Assembly (NCBI GenBank): GCA_963977125.1
Contig: CAXBNJ010000001.1
Coordinates: forward strand, 1 to 64,000
DNA: 64,000 nucleotides
DNA from: UBA2705 sp963977125
GTDB taxonomy: Bacteria; Pseudomonadota; Alphaproteobacteria; Micavibrionales; Micavibrionaceae
Direction of reading: 5' to 3'
Shown here: piece by piece, positions 15,612-24,029 of the stretch
Layout: every line of letters starts with the position of its first letter
How positions within the stretch are numbered: position 1 is the first letter of the stretch
Translations under genes and position numbers: made by a program
Notes under the pieces: model-generated
Told to the model about the DNA's origin: nothing
The model's database searches: none
What the model saw: only the letters and a program-made list of their open reading frames with translations

Positions 15612-16634
15612 TTGATACACAAAAACTGGCAAGAGCTAATCAAACCGACTAAAGTAGATGTGGCACACGGTAAAGATGCGCAAGCTTCTGGTAAAGTCGT
15701 TGTTGAACCATTAGAGCGTGGCTTCGGTCTTACGCTTGGTAACGCACTTCGTCGTATTTTATTGTCATCATTGCAAGGTGCGGCTGTTACAGCGGTACAT
15801 ATAGATGGTGTTCTTCATGAGTTTTCATCAATTGAAGGTGTTCGTGAAGACGTTACGGATATTATCCTGAACATTAAAGCGATCGCAGTTCGTATGCATG
15901 TTGAAGGCCCTAAGAAAATGCGTTTAAACGCAACGGGCCCTTGCGAAGTCACTTCTGGCATGATTGAAGCCGGCGCTGATATCGAGATCATGAACCCTGA
16001 CCTCGTAATTTGTACTTTAGATAAAGGTGCAAAACTGAGCATGGAAATGACTGTAAACACAGGTAAGGGCTATTGCCCTGCGGCTCAAAACCGTCCTGAA
16101 GATGCGCCAGTTGGTCTTATTCCTGTCGATTCAGTTTTTGCTCCTGTTCGTAAGGTGACTTATGACGTTGAAGATACGCGTGTTGGTCAAATTACTGACT
16201 ATGACAAGCTTACATTGAACATTGAAACAAATGGCGTGATTACACCAGAAGATGCTGTGGCTTTCGCGGCGCGTATCCTGCAAGATCAGCTTTCTGTTTT
16301 TGTTAACTTTGATGAGCCTGAATCAGCGAAGCAAGAAGAAGAAGAAGAAGAGCTACCATTCAATAAAAACCTTCTACGTAAAGTCGAAGAGCTTGAATTG
16401 TCTGTGCGTTCTGCAAATTGCCTTAAAAATGATAACATTGTTTACATTGGTGATTTGGTTCAGAAGAGCGAAAGCGATATGCTTAGAACACCAAACTTCG
16501 GTCGTAAATCTTTGAATGAAATCAAAGAGGTTCTTTCGACAATGGGCTTGCATTTAGGTATGCAAGTTGAAGGTTGGCCGCCTGAGAATATTGAAGATCT
16601 TGCTTCAAAGGTTGAAGACCCGTTCTCAGCTTAA
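15612..16634 (+). CDS. rpoA: DNA-directed RNA polymerase alpha subunit
   Basis: A 340-residue alpha subunit. The N-terminal dimerisation domain is marked by PLERGFGLTLGNALRRILLSS (about residues 36-56). The C-terminal UP-element/activator-binding domain is marked by LELSVRSANCLKNDNI and RTPNFGRKSLNEIKEVL. The start codon is TTG 15612, preceded by GGAAAGGGAAGAG; the protein start IHKNWQELIKP matches the family N-terminus, so TTG is accepted. An acidic E-run separates the domains. Confidence 0.97.
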   Translation: MIHKNWQELIKPTKVDVAHGKDAQASGKVVVEPLERGFGLTLGNALRRILLSSLQGAAVTAVHIDGVLHEFSSIEGVREDVTDIILNIKAIAVRMHVEGPKKMRLNATGPCEVTSGMIEAGADIEIMNPDLVICTLDKGAKLSMEMTVNTGKGYCPAAQNRPEDAPVGLIPVDSVFAPVRKVTYDVEDTRVGQITDYDKLTLNIETNGVITPEDAVAFAARILQDQLSVFVNFDEPESAKQEEEEEELPFNKNLLRKVEELELSVRSANCLKNDNIVYIGDLVQKSESDMLRTPNFGRKSLNEIKEVLSTMGLHLGMQVEGWPPENIEDLASKVEDPFSA

Positions 16635-16666
16635 TTTATTAAGTCTATAGAATGATTAAATGATTC

Positions 16667-16699
16667 AAACTGGCGGATAAACCGTTTATGCGCCAGTTT
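16667..16699 (+). other. Near-perfect palindrome in the rpoA-rplQ spacer
   Basis: AAACTGGCG (16667-16675) pairs with CGCCAGTTT (16691-16699), and the interior ATAAAC/GTTTAT is also complementary. The whole 33 bases is almost one palindrome with a minimal loop. The T-run is too short for a good terminator. It may be an RNA processing element or a protein-binding site. The remaining ~220-base spacer shows no gene. Confidence 0.45.
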
Positions 16700-16857
16700 A
16701 CTTAAGGGCATAGTGCTCGGCCTAGTGTGTTACGGATCTAATATAACTTATCTGTGCATGCTGGTACTAAACATGGCTCTCACACGATTGAGGCCGCAGC
16801 CGTTCTACTATTTAGCTATGAAAGGCTGGATATAGAGCAAGTAATGAAGGAAAGACT

Positions 16858-17295
16858 ATGAAACACGGAATTAAACAACGTAAATTAAACCGGACAACTT
16901 CTCACCGTAAGGCGCTGCTTGCTAATATGGCCGCAGCACTTGTTAAGCATGAGCAGATCACAACAACTTTGCCAAAAGCAAAAGAACTTCGTCCATTTAC
17001 AGAGAAGCTTGTGACTTTGGCTAAAAAAGGTGGCTTGGCTGAGCGTCGTAGAGCGATCTCTAAAATGCGTGATGAAACTCAGGTTAAGAAACTTTTTGAC
17101 GTTCTCGCTGAGCGTTATGCTGAGCGCCCAGGTGGTTATATCCGCATAATGAAAGCCGGCTACCGTTATGGCGATTGTGCGCCTATGGCCGTTATTGAAT
17201 TTGTTGATCGCGATGTTACCGCTAAAGGTAAAGATAGTGGTCCAGTTCAATTCATCGATGATGAAGAGCAAGAGAAAAAAGTTGCTGTAGGTTAA
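16858..17295 (+). CDS. rplQ: 50S ribosomal protein L17
   Basis: A 145-residue L17 with KHGIKQRKLNRTTSHRKALL at the start, ITTTLPKAKELRPFTEKLVTLA, and RPGGYIRIMKAGYRYGD. It sits at the 50S exit region. An acidic/basic tail of about 20 residues follows the core. It is the last ribosomal gene of the block and is closed by a terminator. Confidence 0.97.
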   Translation: MKHGIKQRKLNRTTSHRKALLANMAAALVKHEQITTTLPKAKELRPFTEKLVTLAKKGGLAERRRAISKMRDETQVKKLFDVLAERYAERPGGYIRIMKAGYRYGDCAPMAVIEFVDRDVTAKGKDSGPVQFIDDEEQEKKVAVG

Positions 17296-17330
17296 GTGCT
17301 TTTAAAGTTACTCATAATTTGATATATTAA

Positions 17331-17359
17331 GGGCGTCTCAATCGAGGCGCTCTTTTTTT
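17331..17359 (+). terminator. Rho-independent terminator after rplQ
   Basis: GGGCGTCTC (17331-17339) pairs with GAGGCGCTC (two G-T wobbles) across a 4-base loop, followed by seven T (17353-17359). It ends the ribosomal region before the secretion operon. The ~215 bases that follow contain a TATAAT at 17418 without a convincing -35 and an AATGAT/ATCATT repeat near 17464. Confidence 0.88.
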
Positions 17360-17573
17360 ATTGTGTTATTTTTCTGATGTTAAGGTGATATTAATAAATA
17401 TTATATAAAATTTTACCTATAATCCGTTTTTTCTATTGGGGGCGGTGTGTTTGTAGTCTAGGGAATGATAACAAAAAAATCATTATAGATTATAGGGTTA
17501 AGCGAATAAATTGCAGGAATTATATAATGTGTGTTTATATGTTTGTATGCAGTTGAGAAGAAGGTTTATTAGT

Positions 17574-19064
17574 ATGAAGAGGTTTTCAAAGTCTGGCTTT
17601 TGTCGCAATTTAGTTGTTATGATTATGGCGCTGTCCGTTTTGGCTATCTCAGGGCAGGGCCGATATGCTGCCGCTTCAAGCGGGGGCGGTACTGGGGGTA
17701 CGACAACAACAACCTCTACGACGAGTGTTTTGGGCAGTATATTTAGCGCTGCGGGCACCGCCATTAGTGGTGTTGCGAGCTCATTCTTTGGTCCTATCTC
17801 TGCGGGCGTCGGTGGTGTAGGGACATCAGCTGGCGGCATATTTGATTCGTTTACAGAAACTAATCTGCTCGGCATGTTATCTGATCCAGCTGTTATTACG
17901 GCGGGCATAATCGGTGGAATAACCGGCGTTTACAATATTCCCGTTGATTTTGGTGGTAATGGTAGTGGCGGGTTTATCTATGATAGTAATAATGATACTT
18001 ATGCATTGACTGTGCCTGATGGTTCTGGTGGCAGTATGACGGTCGCGAATATTAATGACGCCTTACAGCTTGGTTTAGACCTTGGTAGCCTGGGTAGTAT
18101 CATGGCTAATGGTAACGGCGCTATTATTAACTTCGGGCCATTTACGTTTAATATTGGCGACTTTATGTCAGGTTTATTTGGCAGTACTGGGTATTGTGGT
18201 CAAAATGCGGTTGGTGGTTTAGGGCAGGTTATTTGTAACGTGCAAACGGCAATGGGTGGTTTCCCAGAAATTCTATCTATCTTTGCTTATATATCGGCCA
18301 TGCTTATGGCTGTGACAGGCACATTGAAAATGGTGGAGCATGTGAGTGACCCGCGCAGCGTCCCTGTTTGGGAGCCTGTTAAGCGTTATCTTGCCGGTGG
18401 TTTCTTGTTCGCCTTGCCTTATACTATTGAGATTTTGGTTAACGGTGTGTCAACGGGGCTTGGTACGATAGGTAACTCGAATGGTATGGCGGGGAATATA
18501 TCGGGCGGTGGTTTAGATGCTATGCTGGTTCGCCTAATGTCTGATATCTGGTCACCTATGTTGCTTTCTATCACATGGTTCTCTTACATGGCGGCATTTA
18601 TCTTTATGCTTATTGGTATTCACCGTTTACTTAAATCGGCGCAAGATGGTCCTCGTGGACCGGCGGGCATTGGTACGATTATGACCTTTGTTGTGGCTGG
18701 CGCCTTGTTTTCAATAGATTCTATGCTCGCGGCGTTCTCAGGTTCTATGTTTAGTGCCGTTGCGGGTGGCGCAAATGTCCATACATATGGCGTATTGGCG
18801 CAAACGACGGGCGATGCGAACGTCGATGATCATATCGCGGCGACCATTGGTGTCGGTGTTGCCTTTATGGTTATTGTCGGTTGGATCAGTTTTGTCAGAG
18901 GATTCTTCATTATTCGCGGTGTCGCGGAAGGTGATCAACAAGCTTCGCTTATGGCTGGCGTAACACACTTGCTGGGTGGTGCGCTTGCTGTAAACATAGG
19001 TCCCGTCATTGAGGCGGTACAAAGTACTTTGGGTTTATCCGCTTATGGTTTAAACTTCACTTAA
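17574..19064 (+). CDS. icmC: IcmC/DotE-like type IVB secretion membrane protein, enlarged
   Basis: A 496-residue protein from ATG 17574, chosen because AGAAGG is correctly spaced and a signal-peptide-like N-terminus (KRFSKSGF, then LVVMIMALSVLAISG) follows. The longer TTG start at 17511 adds 21 poor residues. After a Gly/Ser/Thr-rich region (about 30-220) comes an IcmD-like module (about 223-291, KMVEHV and GGFLFALPYTIEIL). Further membrane segments follow, and the THLLGGALAVNIG end (about 464-476) is typical of IcmC/DotE. Legionella IcmC is about 190 residues, so the N-terminal half is extra. It is the first gene of an icmC-icmD-icmJ-icmB operon, which supports the call. Confidence 0.75.
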   Translation: MKRFSKSGFCRNLVVMIMALSVLAISGQGRYAAASSGGGTGGTTTTTSTTSVLGSIFSAAGTAISGVASSFFGPISAGVGGVGTSAGGIFDSFTETNLLGMLSDPAVITAGIIGGITGVYNIPVDFGGNGSGGFIYDSNNDTYALTVPDGSGGSMTVANINDALQLGLDLGSLGSIMANGNGAIINFGPFTFNIGDFMSGLFGSTGYCGQNAVGGLGQVICNVQTAMGGFPEILSIFAYISAMLMAVTGTLKMVEHVSDPRSVPVWEPVKRYLAGGFLFALPYTIEILVNGVSTGLGTIGNSNGMAGNISGGGLDAMLVRLMSDIWSPMLLSITWFSYMAAFIFMLIGIHRLLKSAQDGPRGPAGIGTIMTFVVAGALFSIDSMLAAFSGSMFSAVAGGANVHTYGVLAQTTGDANVDDHIAATIGVGVAFMVIVGWISFVRGFFIIRGVAEGDQQASLMAGVTHLLGGALAVNIGPVIEAVQSTLGLSAYGLNFT

Positions 19065-19100
19065 TTTGGTATTTTAACTTTCTTATAAGGAGAAAATAAT

Positions 19101-19517
19101 ATGTTCAAGAAACTAAATCGTCCAATGCTAATGGCAAGTGCAGCTTTTGTTGCAGGTCTACACTCACAAGAAGCCCACGCCGGTGGTGGTGGTGGTGGTG
19201 GTGCCAACAGCTTTGATAACGTTTGGGGTAGTATCACGGGTGCGGTTGGTGGTCTTCCATCACTGATCTCTGTTGCTGCTTATATCTTTGGTATTTTGTT
19301 TGCTGTTCTTGGTGTTCTTAAGATTAAAGAACATGTTGAGAACCCACAACAAACACCACTTAAAGATGGCGCGATCAAGCTTTGTGCTGGTGGCGCATTA
19401 TTCGCCCTTCCATTCTTGACAGAAATCATGTCAAACCTTGTCGATGGCGGTGGCGCGAACAACTACGAAGTACAGCAACAGGGTAACGTTATGGCCTATA
19501 CTGGTACTGCAGGTTGA
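19101..19517 (+). CDS. icmD: IcmD/DotP-like type IVB secretion protein
   Basis: A 138-residue small membrane protein. It has a signal peptide (residues 1-27, cleavage after EAHA), a Gly-rich stretch (GGGGGGG), and two hydrophobic segments at about 53-75 and 93-112. The motif KIKEHVENP followed by GGALFALPFLTEIM is shared with the upstream IcmC-like protein. IcmD/DotP is an inner-membrane/periplasmic component of the Dot/Icm apparatus. An AAGGAG ribosome-binding site precedes the ATG. Its position between icmC and icmJ matches Legionella. Confidence 0.8.
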   Translation: MFKKLNRPMLMASAAFVAGLHSQEAHAGGGGGGGANSFDNVWGSITGAVGGLPSLISVAAYIFGILFAVLGVLKIKEHVENPQQTPLKDGAIKLCAGGALFALPFLTEIMSNLVDGGGANNYEVQQQGNVMAYTGTAG

Positions 19518-19554
19518 TCTAGTTTAATATATATACAGTCAAAGTATTTAAAAT

Positions 19555-20247
19555 ATGAAATACACAAAATTGACATTAGGCATTGCGCGCGGTTCTGTGC
19601 GCAATGCTTCTTCGTCTCAGGATAAAAAGAAGTTGGACGCGCTAAAGACGAAAGTTTTTGAGCGCGATGATTATACGTGCCAATGTTGCGGTTTTCGTGC
19701 GCAGAAATACCAAGAAGTGTTCTTTCGCAATGGTGACCGTACAGATCAGAGTACAAAAAATGTTATGACGACCTGTATATTTTGCGCGCAGGTTTATGAA
19801 ATGGACCGCGCCGCAGAAATGAAATCGGGCGTATTGATTTGGCTGCCAGAAATAGAGCAACATGTTTTGCACCATATTGTGCGCGCTATATATGTGGGGC
19901 GTATTTCACAAGGACCTATGGCTGATGCCTCGCGTCGCGCACAAGATGTTTTGTTGGCGCGCCGCGAAGAAGCGAAGCGACGTTTAGGTACAGATGAAGC
20001 CAATATCATGGCTATGGTGCTTCGGGACTATATTACGCCGCGTCATTACGCGCAACGTACTGAAAAGCTTAAAGGTGTGCGTTTGCTGCCTTTGGATCGT
20101 CGTATTATCCAAGAATCAGGTCTACAATTTAATCAATTCCCGCAAATCTTGGCGTATTGGCGCTCTAAAGATGGGCCTTTTGGCGGAAAAATCCCTGCGC
20201 AATGGATTAATTTCTATCAAGAAGCGCTAATGAAGGCGAACTCTTAA
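19555..20247 (+). CDS. icmJ: IcmJ/DotN, type IV coupling complex adaptor
   Basis: A 230-residue protein with two zinc-binding cysteine pairs, C42-x-x-C45 (TCQCCGF) and C74-x-x-C77 (TCIFC), in an HNH-like arrangement typical of IcmJ/DotN. In Legionella DotN joins the DotL coupling-protein complex that receives effectors. The N-terminal LTLGIARGSVRN and C-terminal PAQWINFYQEAL segments are also typical. There is no membrane segment, so it acts in the cytoplasm. It lies between icmD and icmB; a 139-base spacer without a gene follows. Confidence 0.88.
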   Translation: MKYTKLTLGIARGSVRNASSSQDKKKLDALKTKVFERDDYTCQCCGFRAQKYQEVFFRNGDRTDQSTKNVMTTCIFCAQVYEMDRAAEMKSGVLIWLPEIEQHVLHHIVRAIYVGRISQGPMADASRRAQDVLLARREEAKRRLGTDEANIMAMVLRDYITPRHYAQRTEKLKGVRLLPLDRRIIQESGLQFNQFPQILAYWRSKDGPFGGKIPAQWINFYQEALMKANS

Positions 20248-20386
20248 GCGTATGGTTTTATATTAAGGCCAATAAAGTTCCGAAAAACGCAATAAGCTCT
20301 TTCCTAGAGTATTAGAAAGCTTTAAAATAAAATAAGTTTGTTCTGGTCTGTACAAATGCACATTAATTAAAGGGTTTGTCTGAATA

Positions 20387-23365
20387 ATGGCGTTTCTCGA
20401 TAAATTTTTAGCACCGTTCCAAACGTTGATGAAGTCAACGGTGGAAAGTTATGTGCGTTTAGAAACGGCGGATGATGAGCAGACTTTCGCCGCTAAGGAT
20501 GGCTCGCTTGTGACGGTGCTTAAGGTTGAGGGCAGCCGCCAGATTATTGGTGAAGAAGAATATCAACACCTTATACAATCTGCGACTTTAAAAATCGGCA
20601 CACGGTTTGACCGCCCTGGCCATGCTTGGCAGGTCGTTTTTGTACGTGACCCTGAGCGTATTAATCGCTTCATGGATAAGATGACAAAACCTTCACAGGT
20701 GACAGCTAAGAATACAGACCTTGAATTAGGGGACTTGTTCGAGGAGCGCATTAACCACCTCTCCAAGTTCCTTATGTATGAAGAATGTTACTTTGTCCTT
20801 TGGACGCGCCCATCTGTCTTAACAAAAAGCGAAATTGAGCGCTCTCGTTCTGATCGTAAAGAACAGAAATGGATTAACGCTGCTTTCGCCCAGTTCCCGC
20901 TTGCGGGGATTGATGCATTGCGTACGCGCCATCGCAGTTTTATTTCAGCGATTAGCTCGTCCTTGGATGAGCTTGGTATAGGTTCAGGCGTTCTTAAAAC
21001 GCATGAAGCCTTGAAGTCTATTCGTAATAATATGTATCCGTCAAAAGTGAGTGATAATTGGCGTGCTTGTTTGCCAGGTGATCCTATCCCCGCGCGCGCG
21101 CCGATGGATAAGGCTGATATGTCAGATATTATATGGCCTGCGATTAGTGCGCAGCTTGCTGTTGGCGATGTGCGTTATATTGAGAATAACATTATTCAAA
21201 TTGGTGATCTTTTATGGTCTGGTGCGGATATGACCTTGGGACCCATGGACCCGAGTCCTTTCCCTATGCTGCTTAATCGTTTATTCGAAGCAAAAGTGCC
21301 TTACCGTATATCCTTTATGATTGAAGGGGGCGGTGCGCATAGCTTGGCGTTTAAATCGCAAGCGGCAACCATGCTAAGTATTACGAATGTCAGCAATAAA
21401 CAGATTAAATACTCATTGGAAGGGCTGCAAGCTCTCGCACGTAGTGAGCCTGTTGTTAAATTACGTATATCAATCGCCACTTGGGCGCGCCGTGATCAGC
21501 GCCGCCTATTGGAAGACCGCATGTCAGTATTGACGCAGTCTTTTGAAAGTTGGGGCTATTGTCAAGTTAGCGATGCATCTGGCGATGGTCTTGATTGCGT
21601 TATGTCGTCAGCAATGGGTATACATTGTGCGGGCACGGCGCCTGTGGCTATTGCGCCGATGTTAGAAGTCATGAAAATGCTGCCATGGCAACGCCCATCA
21701 AGTCCTTTTGATCAGGGCTCCGTTATGTTGAGAACGCCAGATGGTAAGCTTTGGCCATATCAAACGGGTTCTGCTTTGACGACAACATGGTTTGATTTGA
21801 TTTTTGCTCAACCGGGTGCGGGTAAATCTGTATTGATGAACTCCTTGAATCTAGGGACTATTCTGACCCCAGGTTTAACAAAATTACCTTATGTTGCGGT
21901 TATTGATATTGGGCCGTCCTCATCAGGGCTTATTTCTTTGGTTAAGGAAGCTCTGCCGGCTGAGCGCCAACATGAAGCCTCTTATTATCGCCTTCAAATG
22001 TCACATAAATATGCGATTAACCCATTTGATACGCAGCTTGGTTGCCGTTATCCTTTGATTGATGAGCGTAGTTACTTAATGGAGCTTATGACGCTTCTTT
22101 GTACGCCGCCAGGCTATAGCCAGCCTTATGATGGTATTCAACAGCTTTGCGGCATGGTTGTTGATGAGATGTATCGCTGGCGTGATGATTCGCAAGCCAG
22201 CGCGGAACCGCGTCCATACTTGCCACGTATAGATGAAGATATTGACGAAGCCATCCGTAAAAACAATATACATTTGCCAACAGACCCATATTGGTGGGAC
22301 GTCGTTGATAAGCTTTTTGAAGCGGACGATACACTCAGTGCTAATCGTGCACAGCGTCATGCTGTACCACTGCTAACGGATGCTATTTCAGCGGCTCGTA
22401 AGCCACAAATTCGCACCTTATTGGAAGAAACACAAATTGGTACCAGTGCGGAAAACGTCATTAACGCGTTTGAGCGTATGTTAACGTCAGCTATTCGTGA
22501 ATATCCAATTTTGGCTTCTGTTACGCAGTTTGAGATTTCAGATACTCGTATATGCTCGCTTGATTTGATGGATGTTTCACCGCAAGGTGATGATTCTGCG
22601 GATCGTCAAACGGCGATCATGTATATGCTCGCGCGTAATGTGCTTGTGCGTGGCTGGTGGATGGGGCCAGAGGCGCTACCCTTTATTCCTGAGAAATTCC
22701 GTTATTTCCACGAAATGCGTATTCAAGATATGTCGGAAACGCCTAAGCGACTATGTTTTGACGAATTTCACCGCACAAGCTCATCTTCTGCCGTTCGTGG
22801 TCAAGTCGTGCGTGATGTGCGTGAAGGGCGTAAACGTGGCGTGCAAATTGTTCTGGCTTCGCAAATGCTTGGTGACTTTGATGATGATATGGTCGATTTG
22901 GCGACTGGTGTTTGGGTCCTTGGCGCCGCGGTATCTGATACGGCTGTTGATAGCATTCAAAAACGCTTTGGCCTGTCGCAAACTGCGCGTAACGTAATTC
23001 GCTTTAACTTAACTGGGCCGAAATCATCAGGTGCGCCTGCGCTGCTTGTTTTGGGTACAAAGCAAGGTCGCTATGAACAGCATTTGATTAATACGCTTGG
23101 TCCTATTGAGCTATGGGCGCTGTCTACTACATCTGAAGATGTTGCGGTGAGAACACGTCTATATAGCCGTATGGGGGCGTCGCGCGCTCGTCAAGTCTTG
23201 GCGGCAAACTTCCCAGGTGGAAGTGCGCGTGGCGAGATTAAACGTCGGGTTATTTCCCGCTCTGAGGGGGGCGAAGGGAAAGCCGCTGCTGTGAGTGCGG
23301 TTATTGAAGATGTTGTAGAAGAACTCGTTGCTGCGGGCATGCAAAAAATGAAAACACCAGAATAA
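20387..23365 (+). CDS. icmB: IcmB/DotO ATPase of type IVB secretion system
   Basis: A 992-residue VirB4-class ATPase. The Walker A FAQPGAGKSVLMNS lies near residues 473-486 and a Walker B-like RLCFDEFHRT near 786-795. The N-terminal half (SLVTVLKVEGSRQIIG) is typical of IcmB/DotO. DotO forms the cytoplasmic energiser of the Dot/Icm machine with DotB. Full length compared with Legionella DotO (about 1,000 residues). It follows icmJ as in the Legionella icmCDJB group. Confidence 0.93.
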   Translation: MAFLDKFLAPFQTLMKSTVESYVRLETADDEQTFAAKDGSLVTVLKVEGSRQIIGEEEYQHLIQSATLKIGTRFDRPGHAWQVVFVRDPERINRFMDKMTKPSQVTAKNTDLELGDLFEERINHLSKFLMYEECYFVLWTRPSVLTKSEIERSRSDRKEQKWINAAFAQFPLAGIDALRTRHRSFISAISSSLDELGIGSGVLKTHEALKSIRNNMYPSKVSDNWRACLPGDPIPARAPMDKADMSDIIWPAISAQLAVGDVRYIENNIIQIGDLLWSGADMTLGPMDPSPFPMLLNRLFEAKVPYRISFMIEGGGAHSLAFKSQAATMLSITNVSNKQIKYSLEGLQALARSEPVVKLRISIATWARRDQRRLLEDRMSVLTQSFESWGYCQVSDASGDGLDCVMSSAMGIHCAGTAPVAIAPMLEVMKMLPWQRPSSPFDQGSVMLRTPDGKLWPYQTGSALTTTWFDLIFAQPGAGKSVLMNSLNLGTILTPGLTKLPYVAVIDIGPSSSGLISLVKEALPAERQHEASYYRLQMSHKYAINPFDTQLGCRYPLIDERSYLMELMTLLCTPPGYSQPYDGIQQLCGMVVDEMYRWRDDSQASAEPRPYLPRIDEDIDEAIRKNNIHLPTDPYWWDVVDKLFEADDTLSANRAQRHAVPLLTDAISAARKPQIRTLLEETQIGTSAENVINAFERMLTSAIREYPILASVTQFEISDTRICSLDLMDVSPQGDDSADRQTAIMYMLARNVLVRGWWMGPEALPFIPEKFRYFHEMRIQDMSETPKRLCFDEFHRTSSSSAVRGQVVRDVREGRKRGVQIVLASQMLGDFDDDMVDLATGVWVLGAAVSDTAVDSIQKRFGLSQTARNVIRFNLTGPKSSGAPALLVLGTKQGRYEQHLINTLGPIELWALSTTSEDVAVRTRLYSRMGASRARQVLAANFPGGSARGEIKRRVISRSEGGEGKAAAVSAVIEDVVEELVAAGMQKMKTPE

Positions 23366-23431
23366 TAAAGGGCGAGCCGCGGGGATTGCGGCTTTACTTG
23401 AGTAAATTATAGCGACCTCAAAGGGATTGTA

Positions 23432-23971
23432 ATGAATCAATCAAGCCATACACAAAGCCAAAAAAAGAAATCAGCAGGTAAGACTAAGGCTGATTTGGCT
23501 GCGCATGGCGTTAAGGTCGATAAAAAGAAATCAAATATGAAGCTCTATTTGATTGGCGCAGGGGCTGTATTATTTGCTGGTGTCATGGCTTGGGGGTTAC
23601 AACCTAATAAAGCTTCGGGCAATTATGGCCTTTGTAAAACCTATGTTGAACTATCGGTTCCTTACCCGCATACGTTACGCTTTATGGATTTGAAAGAGCG
23701 GGGAGGGTCTGTGCGGATGACGTATTCTTATATAGACCCTTATGGCCAAACTATTTTCTTTCCGATTACTTGTAATTTTGAGCGTGATGAAAATGGCCGC
23801 AAACGCTTGACCTCTGTAAAGGTTAACCGTGATAAAGCGCACCCTTTAGAAGACCCGGAAACACTTTCGGAGTTTAATAAGCTATTTGGGATTGGTCTTT
23901 TTAAGGTCTTTCCACCAGACATTACGCGCCCACCGCGTTTGCCTAAGAAGATTACAAATTATAAGAAATAA
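23432..23971 (+). CDS. Unrecognised single-pass membrane protein after icmB
   Basis: A 179-residue protein: a Lys-rich cytoplasmic N-terminus (residues 1-36), one transmembrane helix (about 37-58, LYLIGAGAVLFAGVMAWGL), then a periplasmic domain with two cysteines (C67 and C107) and a proline-rich end. I do not recognise the family. Topology (N-in, soluble periplasmic domain) and its place as last gene of the icm operon suggest a bitopic T4BSS component, filling a role like DotF, IcmE or IcmL-type proteins, but there is no direct similarity to claim. Confidence 0.7.
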   Translation: MNQSSHTQSQKKKSAGKTKADLAAHGVKVDKKKSNMKLYLIGAGAVLFAGVMAWGLQPNKASGNYGLCKTYVELSVPYPHTLRFMDLKERGGSVRMTYSYIDPYGQTIFFPITCNFERDENGRKRLTSVKVNRDKAHPLEDPETLSEFNKLFGIGLFKVFPPDITRPPRLPKKITNYKK

Positions 23972-24002
23972 AAAAACGGCCATTCTTTAATGGCCGTTTT
24001 TT
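23971..24002. terminator. Bidirectional terminator between the icm operon and the opposite operon
   Basis: AAAAAACGGCCATT (23971-23984) and AATGGCCGTTTTTT (23989-24002) form a perfect 14-bp stem with a 4-base loop and T-runs on both strands. It serves both convergent transcription units. Confidence 0.93.
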
Positions 24003-24029
24003 ATATTCTGTAGAATAAGTCTTATTGTT

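Noticed and set aside
17418..17423. TATAAT as the icm operon promoter
   Set aside because: No -35-like hexamer at proper spacing; left as a mention only.
17511..17573. Longer TTG start for the IcmC-like protein
   Set aside because: It adds 21 residues ahead of a good signal peptide and lacks a ribosome-binding site; ATG 17,574 has one.
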